The notes under the pieces were generated by a model. That model did not search any database. It was not told the DNA's origin and saw only the letters and a list, made by a program, of their open reading frames with translations. 64,000 nt of DNA. It comes from Enterobacter wuhouensis. GTDB lineage: Bacteria > Pseudomonadota > Gammaproteobacteria > Enterobacterales > Enterobacteriaceae. Positions 23,077-32,491 of this stretch are shown in pieces. The stretch is from NCBI RefSeq assembly GCF_004331265.1, contig NZ_SJOO01000007.1, positions 62,001 through 126,000 on the forward strand. The letters are read 5' to 3'. The position numbers and the translations under genes are program-made. The stretch's first letter is position 1. Every line of letters begins with the position of its first letter.

Positions 23077-24774
23077 CTACGGCAGCAGGGATATCGGTGC
23101 ATGAACGGCTATGCGCTCATGCGGGACGTAAAAAGCGATTTCGGTGCCGGGCTCAAGACGGCGAATGTGCAGCCCCTCGCCGTACAGCAGCTTCACCCGG
23201 TGATGTACGTTCAGCAGACCAATCTTGTTGCCCGGCATTTCGTTAGACTCAACGCGCTCGATAACTTTCGGGTCGATGCCGTGGCCGGTGTCGCGCACGG
23301 CAATACGCACGCGGTTGCCGCTTTCGGTGACGCTAATGGTCACCACGCCTTTGCCTTTACACGGCTGAATACCGTGGACAATCGCATTTTCGACCAGCGG
23401 CTGGATCAGCAGGCTGGGGATCACGCAGTTGACCTCTTCATCAATATCGTAAATGACCGTGAGCTTGTCGCCAAAGCGTGCCTGCTCAATCGCAATGTAG
23501 TCCTTGATTTGATAAAGCTCTTTCTTGATGTCGATCTGCTCGTCATCTTTCAGCTCAATGTTGTAGCGCAGGTAGCGCGACAGATTAAAAATGAGCTGAC
23601 GCGCGGTGTCCGGATTGAGGCGAATGGAGGAGGAGATGGCGTTCAGCGCGTTAAACAGGAAATGGGGATTGATTTTACTTTGCAGCGCGCGCAGCTCTGC
23701 CTTATTTGCCATCTCGCGCAGCTGCTCCGCGCGGGAAACTTCCAGCTGAGTGGAGATAATCTGCGAGAGCCCGATGGCCATTTCCTGCAGCGACGAGGTG
23801 ATCTGGTGAGCGTGGCAGTAGTAGATTTTCAGCGTGCCCGTCACGACGCCTTTCTCCCATAGCGGGATCACCAGCATGGAGTGAATTTCCGGCGTCCTGT
23901 GGGCTTCATCATTGTTTTTGATAATGATTTTCCCATAGTTAATCGCCTGCCGGGTCGTGGGGCTGATGGTATCGTCGTTGTCGTGATAGTTGTGTTCGCC
24001 CACGCCGACGTAGGCCAGCACGTGGTCAATATTGGTAATCGCCACCGCGTCGGCGTGAATATCGCGGCGAATGATATCGCACACCTGACGTAGAGATTCC
24101 GCGTTAACGTGGCGGAACAGCGGCAGCGTTTTGTTAGCGATATCCAGCGCCAGCTTGGCCTGACGCGCGGCGCTGGCCTCCTTTTCACCTTCAACGCTTT
24201 GTACCAGCAGCACGATAAACCCGATGCAGACGCTGCCGAGGATCATCGGGATCCCGATTTTAGAAACGATATCCAGCCCCAGAGCGGTGGTGGGAGCCCA
24301 GGCGACCACCAGGATCATGGTGAGCGTTTCGCAGACCATGCCCGCGATTATCCCGGCGCGCCAGTGCTGTTTTTTCGGGATCCTGCGGTTTATCCAGCCG
24401 GAAAGCACCCCGGCAATTATGCTGGTGATGAAGCACGGGATGGCCGTCACGCCGCCGATATCGATCAGATAACGGTGCGTACCGGCGATAGCGCCGGTGA
24501 TAATCCCGACCCAGGGGCCAAATAAGATCCCGCCGGACATCACGGCGATGATACGCACGTTGACCAGCGAGCCTTCCACCGGGACGCCGGACCAGGTACT
24601 AAACAGGGCAAAAAGCGAAAAGATGGCGGTGACCGCCAGCAGCTCTTTAGGCGAGTGGGCCGATTTGTGCAGAAGCTCGCGAAACAGGCGAATGCGTATC
24701 AGGAAGAAGAGGCAAATCAGCATGAGCGCCGCGCGGTCAAAAACCGCCAGCAGCATAGTGAATATTTCGTGCAC
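23077..24774 (-). CDS. ypdA: Pyruvate-sensing histidine kinase YpdA (PyrS)
   Basis: A LytS-type sensor kinase of 565 residues. Six membrane helices of the 5TM-LYT domain cover about 10-200. A GAF domain (about 215-345) is followed by the LytS-type kinase box with the phospho-acceptor His in [15 protein letters not shown] (about 363) and an ATPase domain with VENAIVHGI and DTGHGID. It should sense external pyruvate and phosphorylate YpdB. The start is the GTG at 24774 (MHEIFTML), as in E. coli. The ypdC gene next to this pair in E. coli is missing here. Confidence 0.93.
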   Translation of the reverse strand: MHEIFTMLLAVFDRAALMLICLFFLIRIRLFRELLHKSAHSPKELLAVTAIFSLFALFSTWSGVPVEGSLVNVRIIAVMSGGILFGPWVGIITGAIAGTHRYLIDIGGVTAIPCFITSIIAGVLSGWINRRIPKKQHWRAGIIAGMVCETLTMILVVAWAPTTALGLDIVSKIGIPMILGSVCIGFIVLLVQSVEGEKEASAARQAKLALDIANKTLPLFRHVNAESLRQVCDIIRRDIHADAVAITNIDHVLAYVGVGEHNYHDNDDTISPTTRQAINYGKIIIKNNDEAHRTPEIHSMLVIPLWEKGVVTGTLKIYYCHAHQITSSLQEMAIGLSQIISTQLEVSRAEQLREMANKAELRALQSKINPHFLFNALNAISSSIRLNPDTARQLIFNLSRYLRYNIELKDDEQIDIKKELYQIKDYIAIEQARFGDKLTVIYDIDEEVNCVIPSLLIQPLVENAIVHGIQPCKGKGVVTISVTESGNRVRIAVRDTGHGIDPKVIERVESNEMPGNKIGLLNVHHRVKLLYGEGLHIRRLEPGTEIAFYVPHERIAVHAPISLLP

Positions 24775-25160
24775 GAGTGGACCACTGGTAACCAGAAAGA
24801 ACCATGATAGAAAACCTGGCGCGTATTGACCAGCTATCCGTCAGGTTTATGAAATGAGGATAAACCATAATTTCCAAAGGGGATTGTGTTTGAGCAACTG
24901 AACAATCTCGATTTTTTCAACATGAGAAATCGGTGGGTAAATTTATTGATATCATTATGTTAACAAACAGGTATTGTTCATGCCATATCAGACCCAGCGT
25001 TTCCGCCTTTGGTCAAAGCAGACTTCCCGTTTTAACGCGAAATCTTTTTTTACTTTCCCCTCTCGACAGCATGATTTTTTTCAGGTTATTTTCTAATCAT
25101 GCCACATCGGTGGCAGCGTCGCTCGGACGGTCCGGGCGCTAACGTTAATCTGAGGAATCT
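24775..25160. other. Long ypdA-alaC intergenic region
   Basis: A 386-base AT-rich stretch between divergent genes. It must hold the ypdA and alaC promoters and a leader. I see a hairpin just before alaC (AGCGTCGCTCGGACGG region, 25115-25141) but no reading frame or clear operator. In E. coli the regulator SgrR acts at this promoter. I cannot point to its site. Confidence 0.4.
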
Positions 25161-26396
25161 ATGGCTGAATTCAGTCCTGAACGTCGTTTCACGCGTATCG
25201 ATCGTCTCCCCCCTTATGTTTTCAACATCACGGCTGAACTGAAGATGGCTGCGCGTCGGCGCGGCGAAGATATTATCGACTTCAGTATGGGTAACCCTGA
25301 CGGCCCAACGCCTCCGCACATTGTCGAGAAGCTCTGCACGGTAGCGCAGCGGCCGGATACACACGGTTATTCGACGTCTCGCGGTATTCCTCGATTACGC
25401 CGCGCGATCTCCCGCTGGTATCAGGATCGCTATCAGGTCGACATCGACCCTGAAAGTGAAGCCATTGTCACCATCGGTTCAAAAGAAGGGCTGGCGCACC
25501 TGATGCTGGCGACGCTGGATCATGGTGATACTGTGCTGGTGCCAAATCCAAGCTATCCCATCCATATTTACGGCGCAGTGATCGCCGGGGCACAGGTACG
25601 TTCTGTACCGCTGGTGGAAGGCGTGGATTTCTTTAACGAGCTGGAGCGCGCCATTCGCGAAAGCTATCCGAAACCGAAGATGATGATCCTCGGCTTCCCG
25701 TCGAACCCAACGGCGCAGTGCGTAGAGCTGGAGTTCTTCGAAAAAGTGGTCGCGCTGGCGAAACGCTATGACGTGCTGGTGGTTCACGATCTTGCCTACG
25801 CCGACATTGTCTATGACGGCTGGAAGGCACCTTCAATTATGCAGGTTCCGGGCGCGCGCGATGTGGCCGTTGAGTTCTTCACCCTGTCGAAAAGCTACAA
25901 TATGGCCGGGTGGCGAATTGGCTTTATGGTGGGTAATAAGACGCTGGTAAACGCGCTGGCGCGAATCAAGAGCTATCACGACTACGGCACCTTTACCCCG
26001 CTGCAGGTGGCGGCTATTGCCGCGCTGGAGGGGGATCAGCAGTGCGTACACGATATCGCCGCGCAGTATAAACGCCGCCGCGACGTGCTGGTTAAAGGGT
26101 TACATGAGGCCGGCTGGATGGTCGACATGCCAAAAGCCTCGATGTACGTCTGGGCAAAAATCCCTGAGCCGTACGCGGCAATGGGCTCCCTGGAGTTTGC
26201 CAAGAAGCTTCTGCAGGACGCCAAGGTCTGCGTCTCTCCAGGCATCGGATTTGGTGATTACGGTGACACCCACGTACGATTTGCACTCATTGAAAACAGC
26301 GATCGTATTCGTCAGGCGGTGAGGGGCATTAAGAGTATGTTCCGCGCCGACGGGCTTCTCTCATCAAAAAGCGTGGCTGAACACCCCGAGTCGTAA
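25161..26396 (+). CDS. alaC: Glutamate-pyruvate aminotransferase AlaC
   Basis: A PLP-dependent class I aminotransferase that makes alanine from pyruvate and glutamate, one of the main alanine-forming enzymes. It has 411 residues. The PLP lysine is Lys244 in [34 protein letters not shown] and [12 protein letters not shown] line the cofactor site. TGAGGA lies close upstream of the ATG. It stands alone and ends in a strong hairpin terminator. Confidence 0.96.
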   Translation: MAEFSPERRFTRIDRLPPYVFNITAELKMAARRRGEDIIDFSMGNPDGPTPPHIVEKLCTVAQRPDTHGYSTSRGIPRLRRAISRWYQDRYQVDIDPESEAIVTIGSKEGLAHLMLATLDHGDTVLVPNPSYPIHIYGAVIAGAQVRSVPLVEGVDFFNELERAIRESYPKPKMMILGFPSNPTAQCVELEFFEKVVALAKRYDVLVVHDLAYADIVYDGWKAPSIMQVPGARDVAVEFFTLSKSYNMAGWRIGFMVGNKTLVNALARIKSYHDYGTFTPLQVAAIAALEGDQQCVHDIAAQYKRRRDVLVKGLHEAGWMVDMPKASMYVWAKIPEPYAAMGSLEFAKKLLQDAKVCVSPGIGFGDYGDTHVRFALIENSDRIRQAVRGIKSMFRADGLLSSKSVAEHPES

Positions 26397-26402
26397 CGAC
26401 AT

Positions 26403-26435
26403 AAAAAAACAGGCGCCGGTGGCGCCTGTTTTTTT
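26403..26435. terminator. Terminator alaC/ypdK
   Basis: A 15-bp perfect stem (AAAAAAACAGGCGCC with GGCGCCTGTTTTTTT) with a 3-base loop sits between the ends of alaC (+) and ypdK (-). It is symmetric enough to serve both strands. Confidence 0.9.
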
Positions 26436-26451
26436 AACAGCATTTGCTTTT

Positions 26452-26523
26452 CTAAATCATCAGGGCAAAGGTTCCGGCCCAGACTAAAACAATCACCGAA
26501 ATGCCCATAAAGAAATATTTCAC
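26452..26523 (-). CDS. ypdK: YpdK, small membrane protein
   Basis: A 23-residue frame. It starts with GTG (26521-26523) and reads KYFFMGISVIVLVWAG then TFALMI before TAG. It is a single hydrophobic helix and matches the E. coli small membrane protein YpdK in length, position and most residues. GGAG lies about 10 bases upstream. It is on the strand opposite to alaC and converges on it. Function is unknown. The conservation of a 23-codon frame across genera supports that it is translated. Confidence 0.82.
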   Translation of the reverse strand: MKYFFMGISVIVLVWAGTFALMI

Positions 26524-26862
26524 GTTTCATCGCTCCGCGTATCTTATGGTACGCATTGAAAAACAAAGTCCACCTGATGCTAAAGAATCGAAATTATACG
26601 GCTTACGGCATCGCTAATTTCGGCTCAGAATTCTGTGCTTTCCTGTTGCCAGACGGCGCTAATGTACGCCTAAATTTGAGGGGTGACAAGAGGCGTTTTT
26701 TTAAATAATTTCCGTCACTTACGAGTGTCGTGGAACGGCGACAGTTTGATTTCAGAGCGCAATAAATTGCCGTTGAGCGACGCAATAACACGCTCGTTAC
26801 TCTGGGTGGTGACAGGTGGTTGAAAAGGTTAGTTTCTTAGCGAAACTAACCTTGGGAATGGC
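26524..26862. other. ypdK-lpxP spacer
   Basis: A 339-base gene-free stretch. It holds the ypdK upstream region on the left and the lpxP terminator at 26827-26851 on the right. The middle is AT-rich with no credible reading frame or RNA that I can name. Confidence 0.4.
26827..26851 (-). terminator. Terminator of lpxP
   Basis: A 10-bp perfect stem (GGTTAGTTTC with GAAACTAACC) and 5-base loop is followed on the minus strand by TTTTC. It lies 12 bases beyond the lpxP stop. Confidence 0.8.
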
Positions 26863-27780
26863 TTAAACGTAGAGTGAGGACTCGCCGAGAGGGCGGGTTT
26901 TGAAGCGACGGTGCATCCACAGATACTGCTCAGGCGCGCGCATAATCTCTGTTTCAATCACTTTATTGATAAAGGCTGCTGCCTCGCATTCTTTTTCCGG
27001 ATAGTTCGCCATTTCCTGAGAAATGTGCAGGCGATAGCCGGACTTATCTGCTTTTCTCACCATCGTCACGGTGAGCATGGCAGCTCCGGACAGACGCGAA
27101 ATGACGAAGGTGCCGTTGGTAGTGGCAACGTCTTTTACCGCAAAGAAGGGGGCAAAGCTGCTGCCTTTACGCCCGTAATCCTGATCGGGCGCAAACCAGA
27201 CGGCTTCCCCTTTCTTCAGCGCCCCGACCATGCCGCGCAGGTTATTACGGCTGATCATGGCTTTGTTGGAGCGCATGCGGCCGCGTGTCTGTACCCACTC
27301 CATGAGCGCACTGTTGTGCGGACGGTAGGTCGCCATCATCGGCTGACACAGCCCCATCACGCGTCCACCCAGTTCGAGGGACATAAAGTGGACGCCGACA
27401 ACCATCACGCCGCGGTTTTGCGCCTGCGTACGCTTCAGGTTTTCCAGCCCTTCGACATCAAACCATTTGCGGACGCGTTCATCAGGCCAGAACCAGGCCA
27501 TCCCGGTTTCAAGCAGCGCCATGCCGATGGATTTGAAGTTTTCAGCAATCAGTTTTTCACGCTGTTCCGCGTTGTACTGCGGAAAGCAAAGTTCGAGGTT
27601 TTTACGGGCAATAGATTCGCGGCGCTTCAGGAAATGGCGTGAAGCACTGCCTAACTTAGAACCCAGGATACGAATAACGGGATATGGAAGCTGTACCAGC
27701 AGCCAAAGCACGCCAAGACCAAACCATGTAAACCAGTAACGCGGGTGCAAGAACGCGCGCTTAAATGAGGATTCAGACAA
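26863..27780 (-). CDS. lpxP: Lipid A palmitoleoyltransferase LpxP
   Basis: A LpxL-family acyltransferase of the inner membrane that adds palmitoleate to Kdo2-lipid IVA in place of laurate. In E. coli it is induced by cold. A membrane anchor (WFTWFGLGVLWLLVQLPYPV) is followed by the HX4E catalytic motif in VGVHFMSLELGG and by the DQDYGRKGSSFAPFF segment. The frame is open up to an ATG at 27861, but the TTG at 27780 (SESSFKRAFLHPRYW follows) gives 305 residues, the family length. The extra 27 codons have no counterpart, so I place the start at the TTG, leaving a long leader. Confidence 0.85.
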   Translation of the reverse strand: MSESSFKRAFLHPRYWFTWFGLGVLWLLVQLPYPVIRILGSKLGSASRHFLKRRESIARKNLELCFPQYNAEQREKLIAENFKSIGMALLETGMAWFWPDERVRKWFDVEGLENLKRTQAQNRGVMVVGVHFMSLELGGRVMGLCQPMMATYRPHNSALMEWVQTRGRMRSNKAMISRNNLRGMVGALKKGEAVWFAPDQDYGRKGSSFAPFFAVKDVATTNGTFVISRLSGAAMLTVTMVRKADKSGYRLHISQEMANYPEKECEAAAFINKVIETEIMRAPEQYLWMHRRFKTRPLGESSLYV

Positions 27781-28064
27781 AATAGTGGAACCTATGTAAA
27801 GCCGGTAAAAGTACCGCTTATTGCGATACCACGTGCCAATTAGACCGTAGGACAAGGTCATGGTTGCAGGCTTTACCGATCTTTACGGCGTTGCCTGGCC
27901 ATTGCTGACGTTTGGTGGGCGGCATAATGTAGCACCGTTATACGATATGTGCTATCGATCGTTTTTGATTAAAAAAGCGGCTGACAGGAAGGCGGTTGAA
28001 TTTGTTGTTTTTATATCAGCAACAGGCTCTCTGTAGACCTGTTGCTGGATATATGCAGTGGACA

Positions 28065-28541
28065 TCAGGCCTTGTAGGCCGCGTCCCCCGGCTGCACCTG
28101 TTTATACCACGCCATCAATTGGGCTGTTCCGGCTTCGCCTTCGGCAGGCGCCCAGCCAGCGAAATCATGCCCGGCCACGGGTTGGTAGCCGCCGTGTTTG
28201 ACTTCAAAAATCACGCCGCCAGGATCAAGCGATAGCACGGCGTGCCAGGTTCCCGCTTCCATCTCCAGCGCCATACACGTTTCGCCGAGCACGACGCGAC
28301 GGGTTACGATCCCTTCATCGTTAAAATTCAACACCACAAAGCGTCCACGCAGCGGAAGCAGCAGTTCAAAGGTGTGCGGATGGCGATGAGGGCGGACATA
28401 GGTTCCCGGCTCCATCGCAATGGCCAGGCGTTGAACGGGATCGCACAGTTCAGGGTGGAAATTCCGGTGAGCGCGTAGGCGCGGGGACGTCGCCGCAGCT
28501 TCGCTTTGTTGCTGCAAATCCTGAAGGGTAATTTGTTTCAT
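28065..28541 (-). CDS. WbuC-family cupin fold metalloprotein
   Basis: A 158-residue cupin. The metal motif is RPHRHPHTFELLLPLRGRF (about 49-67), with a second motif around GTWHAVLSLDPGGVIFEVKHG. Family members named WbuC lie in some O-antigen clusters, but no sugar gene is nearby. The reaction is unknown. AAGG-like bases precede the ATG. The gene lies between lpxP and tRNA-Arg, where E. coli has a large variable block. It is followed by a gap of about 280 bases before lpxP. Confidence 0.75.
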   Translation of the reverse strand: MKQITLQDLQQQSEAAATSPRLRAHRNFHPELCDPVQRLAIAMEPGTYVRPHRHPHTFELLLPLRGRFVVLNFNDEGIVTRRVVLGETCMALEMEAGTWHAVLSLDPGGVIFEVKHGGYQPVAGHDFAGWAPAEGEAGTAQLMAWYKQVQPGDAAYKA

Positions 28542-28591
28542 TTAAGCCGCCTGAAGGGGTGATATGGGGCTGTTGAAGACGTTGCAATAAG

Positions 28592-28663
28592 TGTCCCCTG
28601 CAGGAATCGAACCTGCAACTAGCCCTTAGGAGGGGCTCGTTATATCCATTTAACTAAGGGGAC
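28592..28663 (-). tRNA. argW: tRNA-Arg (CCU), CCA not encoded
   Basis: The minus strand folds as a tRNA with acceptor stem GTCCCCT and AGGGGAC, anticodon CCT and T-arm GCAGGTTCGATTCCTGC. The 72-base body ends with discriminator A at 28592. The next bases are CTT, not CCA, unlike the six other tRNA genes here. The 3' CCA would have to be added by the nucleotidyltransferase. In E. coli argW is an integration site for prophages. The downstream neighbour here is the cupin gene, not a prophage. Confidence 0.93.
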
Positions 28664-28738
28664 GAGGCGGCACGAGTATAGCCTTATTTACACTTTGCGT
28701 TAAGCGCATTGCCGCCTGACTGCTCAAAGAGTCACCAT

Positions 28739-29659
28739 TCAGGCCGATTTTTTTGCAGATTTATCATTCTCTTCCTGTGCCTTTAGCTCAGCCTTGCGCT
28801 TGTTCGACATATCGTTGCGGATTTGGGCATGGCTCAATAACGCAAAGATAAAGGTACCGCCGCAGATGTTACCGGCGAGCGTTGGCAGGGCAAATGGCCA
28901 GAAGAAGTCGCTCCAGTGAAGCGTGCCGTTAAACACCAGATACAGAATTTCAACGGTGCCGACAACGATATGCGTTGTATCCCCTAACGCAATAAGCCAG
29001 GTCATCAGTATAATCACCACGATCTTTGCGCTTCCCGCTGACGGAAACATCCACACCATAGTGGCGATGATCCAGCCGGAGATAATCGCATTCGAGAACA
29101 TCTCAACGGGCGTGTTCTTCATTACGTCCATACCGATTTTCACAAATGCGTCCCGGGTGGGTTCATCGAATATCGGCATATATTCGAACGCCCAGGCCGC
29201 AATGCCCGTACCAATCAGGTTCCCCAGCAGCACCACGCTCCACAGGCGCATCAGTAAACCAAAATTACCGAGGGTCGGATTTTGCATTACCGGCAGCACG
29301 GCGGTGACGGTGTTTTCGGTAAACAGCTGCTGGCGCGCCATGATGACGATAATAAAGCCGAACGTGTAGCCGAGGTTTTCAAGGAGAAAACCGCCGGGGA
29401 CCCCCTCCAGCTGAACGTGGAATATCCCTTTCGCAAGAAGTGATGCGCTCATCGATAAACCCGCAGCCACGGCGGACCATAGCAGCGCCATCGCGTCGCG
29501 TTCCATCTCCTTTTCGCCGTCCTGACGAATATGTTCATGAATCGCCATCGCACGCGAGGGGAGGCGATCTTCGTCGATTTCTATCTCTTCCCCCCGGTCT
29601 TTTTCCTCACTTTCAATTTCTCTTTCTTCGCCAATTTTTTCTTCGTTAACTTCCTTCAT
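28739..29659 (-). CDS. yfdC: YfdC, formate/nitrite transporter family protein
   Basis: An inner membrane protein of 306 residues. A charged cytoplasmic N-terminus (about 1-55, mostly E, D, K and R) is followed by six membrane helices of the formate/nitrite transporter (FNT) fold, including LLGNLIGTGIAAWAFEY and WLIALGDTTHIVVGTVE. The substrate is unknown. I chose the ATG at 29659 with GGAG 6 bases upstream. The frame is open 40 codons further without support. It lies between tRNA-Arg and mlaA as in E. coli. Confidence 0.9.
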   Translation of the reverse strand: MKEVNEEKIGEEREIESEEKDRGEEIEIDEDRLPSRAMAIHEHIRQDGEKEMERDAMALLWSAVAAGLSMSASLLAKGIFHVQLEGVPGGFLLENLGYTFGFIIVIMARQQLFTENTVTAVLPVMQNPTLGNFGLLMRLWSVVLLGNLIGTGIAAWAFEYMPIFDEPTRDAFVKIGMDVMKNTPVEMFSNAIISGWIIATMVWMFPSAGSAKIVVIILMTWLIALGDTTHIVVGTVEILYLVFNGTLHWSDFFWPFALPTLAGNICGGTFIFALLSHAQIRNDMSNKRKAELKAQEENDKSAKKSA

Positions 29660-29975
29660 AACCACTCCACGGTGAGGGACCTTTCTTTTAAGCGTAGCGG
29701 CTTTCAACGGAATTCCCGTGGGGATGCTCTTAAATTGCCGACAATGGCAACAAAGGTGATACATCTCTTTCAAAGTCATTATAAAATTGCCGACGAAACG
29801 AATTCTAAAAGCCAGGCTATGCTGAGATTAGAGTAACGGTGGTTACTGCCCGTAATTGTGCTCATAGACATCGGGAAACGTGCTGTTACAATCACTTGCA
29901 CGTTTTCAGACGGAGCGCCAGGCGCTTCGTTACGGATGGCAATCAACGATAGCCATACTGAACAGGGAGATATTT
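29660..29975. other. yfdC-mlaA divergent intergenic region
   Basis: A 316-base gene-free region that must hold both promoters. An 11-base direct repeat (AAATTGCCGAC) occurs at 29734-29744 and 29786-29796. A TACAAT -10-like hexamer near 29886 could serve mlaA. I see no reading frame of interest. Confidence 0.4.
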
Positions 29976-30728
29976 ATGAAACTTCGGCTGTCGGCGCTTG
30001 CGCTGGGCGCAACGATGCTCGTGGGCTGCGCCAGCTCTGGAGATCAAACGGGACGGTCCGATCCTCTCGAAGGATTTAACCGTTCAATGTATAGCTTTAA
30101 CTACAACGTGCTGGACCCTTATGTAGTCCGGCCGGTCGCAGTGGCCTGGCGTGATTACGTTCCACAGCCTGCGCGTAACGGGCTGAGCAACTTTACCAGC
30201 AACCTGGAAGAGCCTGCCGTCATGGTCAACTTCTTCCTGCAGGGCGACCCGTATCAGGGGATGGTGCACTTTACGCGCTTCTTCCTGAACACCATTCTGG
30301 GGATGGGCGGCTTCATTGATGTCGCAGGCATGGCGAACCCAAAACTGCAGCGCGAGCAGCCTCACCGCTTCGGCAGCACGCTGGGGCACTATGGCGTTGG
30401 CTATGGGCCTTACGTTCACCTGCCATTCTACGGTAGCTTCACTGTTCGTGACGACGGCGGCGATGCGGTAGATACGCTCTATCCGGTGCTGTCCTGGCTG
30501 ACCTGGCCGCTGTCTATTGGGAAATGGACGGTTGAAGGCATTGAGACGCGCGCACAGCTGCTCGACTCCGATGGCCTGCTGCGCCAGTCTTCAGACCCGT
30601 ATATTATGGTGCGGGAAGCCTACTTCCAGAATCATGACTTTATTGCCAACGGCGGCAAGCTGAAGCCGGAAGATAATCCGAATGCGAAAGCAATCGAGAA
30701 TGAATTAAAAGATATCGATTCGGAATAA
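29976..30728 (+). CDS. mlaA: Outer membrane lipoprotein MlaA (VacJ)
   Basis: This lipoprotein removes mislocalised phospholipids from the outer leaflet of the outer membrane and passes them to the MlaC shuttle and MlaFEDB complex. It has 250 residues. A lipoprotein signal peptide ends at the lipobox LVGC with Cys18. The mature part shows DPLEGFNRSMYSFN and the donut-forming FFLNTILGMGGFIDVAG. AGGGAGA lies close upstream of the ATG. The open frame before the ATG is not used. It ends at a terminator shared with fadL. Confidence 0.95.
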   Translation: MKLRLSALALGATMLVGCASSGDQTGRSDPLEGFNRSMYSFNYNVLDPYVVRPVAVAWRDYVPQPARNGLSNFTSNLEEPAVMVNFFLQGDPYQGMVHFTRFFLNTILGMGGFIDVAGMANPKLQREQPHRFGSTLGHYGVGYGPYVHLPFYGSFTVRDDGGDAVDTLYPVLSWLTWPLSIGKWTVEGIETRAQLLDSDGLLRQSSDPYIMVREAYFQNHDFIANGGKLKPEDNPNAKAIENELKDIDSE

Positions 30729-30730
30729 AT

Positions 30731-30759
30731 AAAAAAGGTGAGCGATGCTCACCTTTTTT
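30731..30759. terminator. Bidirectional terminator mlaA/fadL
   Basis: A 13-bp stem (AAAAAAGGTGAGC with GCTCACCTTTTTT) with a 3-base loop sits between convergent genes, with T-runs on both strands. Confidence 0.92.
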
Positions 30760-30772
30760 AATTCCTGCGCGA

Positions 30773-32119
30773 TTAGAACGCGTAGTTGAAGTTGGTGCCG
30801 AACAGCCAGGCTTTACCGTCAGAGTGGAAGGTATAGGCAGCCGGGCCTTCGCCCTCGGTGAAGCTCACGTTCTGACCATGCATATAGGATGCGCCAACGT
30901 CGATAGAGGCATCATCGTTAAAGGCATACGTCATACCGGCGCTCAGCCACAGGCGGTCCTGGTCCGGAATGGAGATGGAACGCTTGTCAGCCGGAACCGG
31001 GCTATCGTCAAATGCGATACCGGTACGGAAGGTCCAGTTCTTATCGTAGTAATAGGTAGTACCCAGCGCGATACGATAGGCGTCCTTAAAGCTTTCGTCT
31101 TTATAGAACAGCGTCTGGCCGTTGTTGCCGGTTGCTTTCAGCTCCTGGAACTGGCTCCAGCTGGTGTAGGTCAGGCTATAGTGGATAGCCCACTGCGGCG
31201 CAACGCGGTTATAGCCGGACACTTCCCACATTTCAGGCAAATGCAGAGACAGTGAACCGTTCTCGGTTCTGCCGCCGGTACCAGCCGGAAGACCTGCCAG
31301 ACCCATATTCCCCAGAATGGTGCTCAGGTTCGGGTTGATGGAGCTTTTATAGTCGCCGTCAAAGTCAATTTTCACTTCTGAGCGATAGGTCAAGCCCCAG
31401 CGGTTGTCTTTATTCAACTCATACAGGATACCCGCGTTCCAGCCGAAGCCCCATTCATCGCCCTTCAGGTGCGCAATCTGGTCGTCAGGCGAGCTGATCC
31501 CATCCAGATACGATGGAGGAACACGGCCCGAGAGCTGGCCCGCCAGAATTGGCCCCAGAGAACCCGCGTAGCGCTCGATTTTGGCTTTCGCGTAAACCGC
31601 ATCGAAGCCCAGACCGAAGCTCCAGTTGCTGTCCAGGCGATAGGCACCGCTCAGGTTCAGGTTAACGGTTTGCAGATCGGTTTTACCGCCATAAATGCCG
31701 GCTTCGTAATTATTGCCAAACTCGGTTGCCAGACCGTAGTTAGAGGTTACGGATGCACCCCAGCCAAACTGATCGTTAATTGGCATCACAAAGTGCATGT
31801 TAGGAACCCATGCGCTTGGCGCGATGTTATCCTGGTTGGCGCTTTGTCCGGTTAAGGCTGATTTACCCGTCACGTTCACGTCCGGGTCAATATAAACAGC
31901 ACCGATAGAGAACGTTGGACGGTCAAACATGGTGATCAGCGCAGGGTTACGACTTACGTTACCTGCATCATCTGCGATTGCACCTTCCCCGGAATACGCA
32001 CGGCCAAGGCCAGAGGAAGAAAATTCGTTAAGCTGGAAGCCCGCTGACCAGGCGGACGTTGAGACGATTGCCACTGCAACTGCTAATGCAGTCTTTTTGA
32101 ACAGGGTTTTCTGGCTCAT
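30773..32119 (-). CDS. fadL: Long-chain fatty acid outer membrane channel FadL
   Basis: A 14-strand outer membrane beta-barrel with an N-terminal hatch that takes up long-chain fatty acids. It has 448 residues. The signal peptide ends STSAWSA and the mature chain begins [18 protein letters not shown], the NPA-hatch region being [12 protein letters not shown]. The C-terminus is FGTNFNYAF, ending in Phe as in barrel proteins. I chose the ATG at 32119 (GAGG 8 bases upstream). The ATG at 32125 is too close to that site. Residues 185-225 and 260-285 differ most from E. coli, fitting surface loops. Two FadR operators lie upstream. Confidence 0.95.
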   Translation of the reverse strand: MSQKTLFKKTALAVAVAIVSTSAWSAGFQLNEFSSSGLGRAYSGEGAIADDAGNVSRNPALITMFDRPTFSIGAVYIDPDVNVTGKSALTGQSANQDNIAPSAWVPNMHFVMPINDQFGWGASVTSNYGLATEFGNNYEAGIYGGKTDLQTVNLNLSGAYRLDSNWSFGLGFDAVYAKAKIERYAGSLGPILAGQLSGRVPPSYLDGISSPDDQIAHLKGDEWGFGWNAGILYELNKDNRWGLTYRSEVKIDFDGDYKSSINPNLSTILGNMGLAGLPAGTGGRTENGSLSLHLPEMWEVSGYNRVAPQWAIHYSLTYTSWSQFQELKATGNNGQTLFYKDESFKDAYRIALGTTYYYDKNWTFRTGIAFDDSPVPADKRSISIPDQDRLWLSAGMTYAFNDDASIDVGASYMHGQNVSFTEGEGPAAYTFHSDGKAWLFGTNFNYAF

Positions 32120-32204
32120 GACCATAACCTCATTGAGTTATTTTTATTCAATAATTGTTACATACCGTAACAGGAGCGCGAAGTGTAGGGTCTGCGGTAA
32201 TACA

Positions 32205-32221
32205 TACAAATCAGACCAGTG
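32205..32221. promoter_or_regulatory. FadR operator 2 of fadL
   Basis: On the minus strand CACTGGTCTGATTTGTA matches 12 of 16 fixed bases of AACTGGTC-N-GACCTGTT. It is the downstream member of a pair with centres 24 bases apart, as at E. coli fadL. Confidence 0.7.
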
Positions 32222-32228
32222 GCGTGAG

Positions 32229-32245
32229 TATAGGTCTGACCAGCT
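32229..32245. promoter_or_regulatory. FadR operator 1 of fadL
   Basis: On the minus strand AGCTGGTCAGACCTATA matches 13 of 16 fixed bases of the FadR consensus. With the second site it should repress fadL until long-chain acyl-CoA releases FadR. Confidence 0.8.
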
Positions 32246-32491
32246 AGAATGTTGCAAGTTTGTTTATTAATATTTTCAAACATGTTTCTTGAAACGAGAT
32301 CTGGTTGGCAAAATTGTGACCATCGCTACTCATCCAAAAGGGCGATTTTTGTTTTAGATCATTTTTTAGTGTGATATCGGTCACTTATCCCATTTTGCGT
32401 CATTAACGGCTGGAGGCTGCCTGCGCGGGGGCGTAAAATATCAGCATCGTGTTTATCTCGCGCCGTGCGCGAATACAGAGGAAATTGAGCT

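Larger units (their letters stand above)
32120..32491. other. fadL-yfcZ divergent intergenic region
   Basis: A 372-base gene-free region. The half near fadL carries two FadR operators about two helical turns apart. The half near yfcZ is AT-rich, with a TTAGTGTGATATCGGTCACT stretch (32367-32386) that resembles a CRP or FNR half-site but is not convincing. Confidence 0.5.

Noticed and set aside
28542..28738. Prophage or island at tRNA-Arg
   Set aside because: No integrase, no repeated att core and no phage gene was found on either side. Only the altered 3' end hints at past integration.
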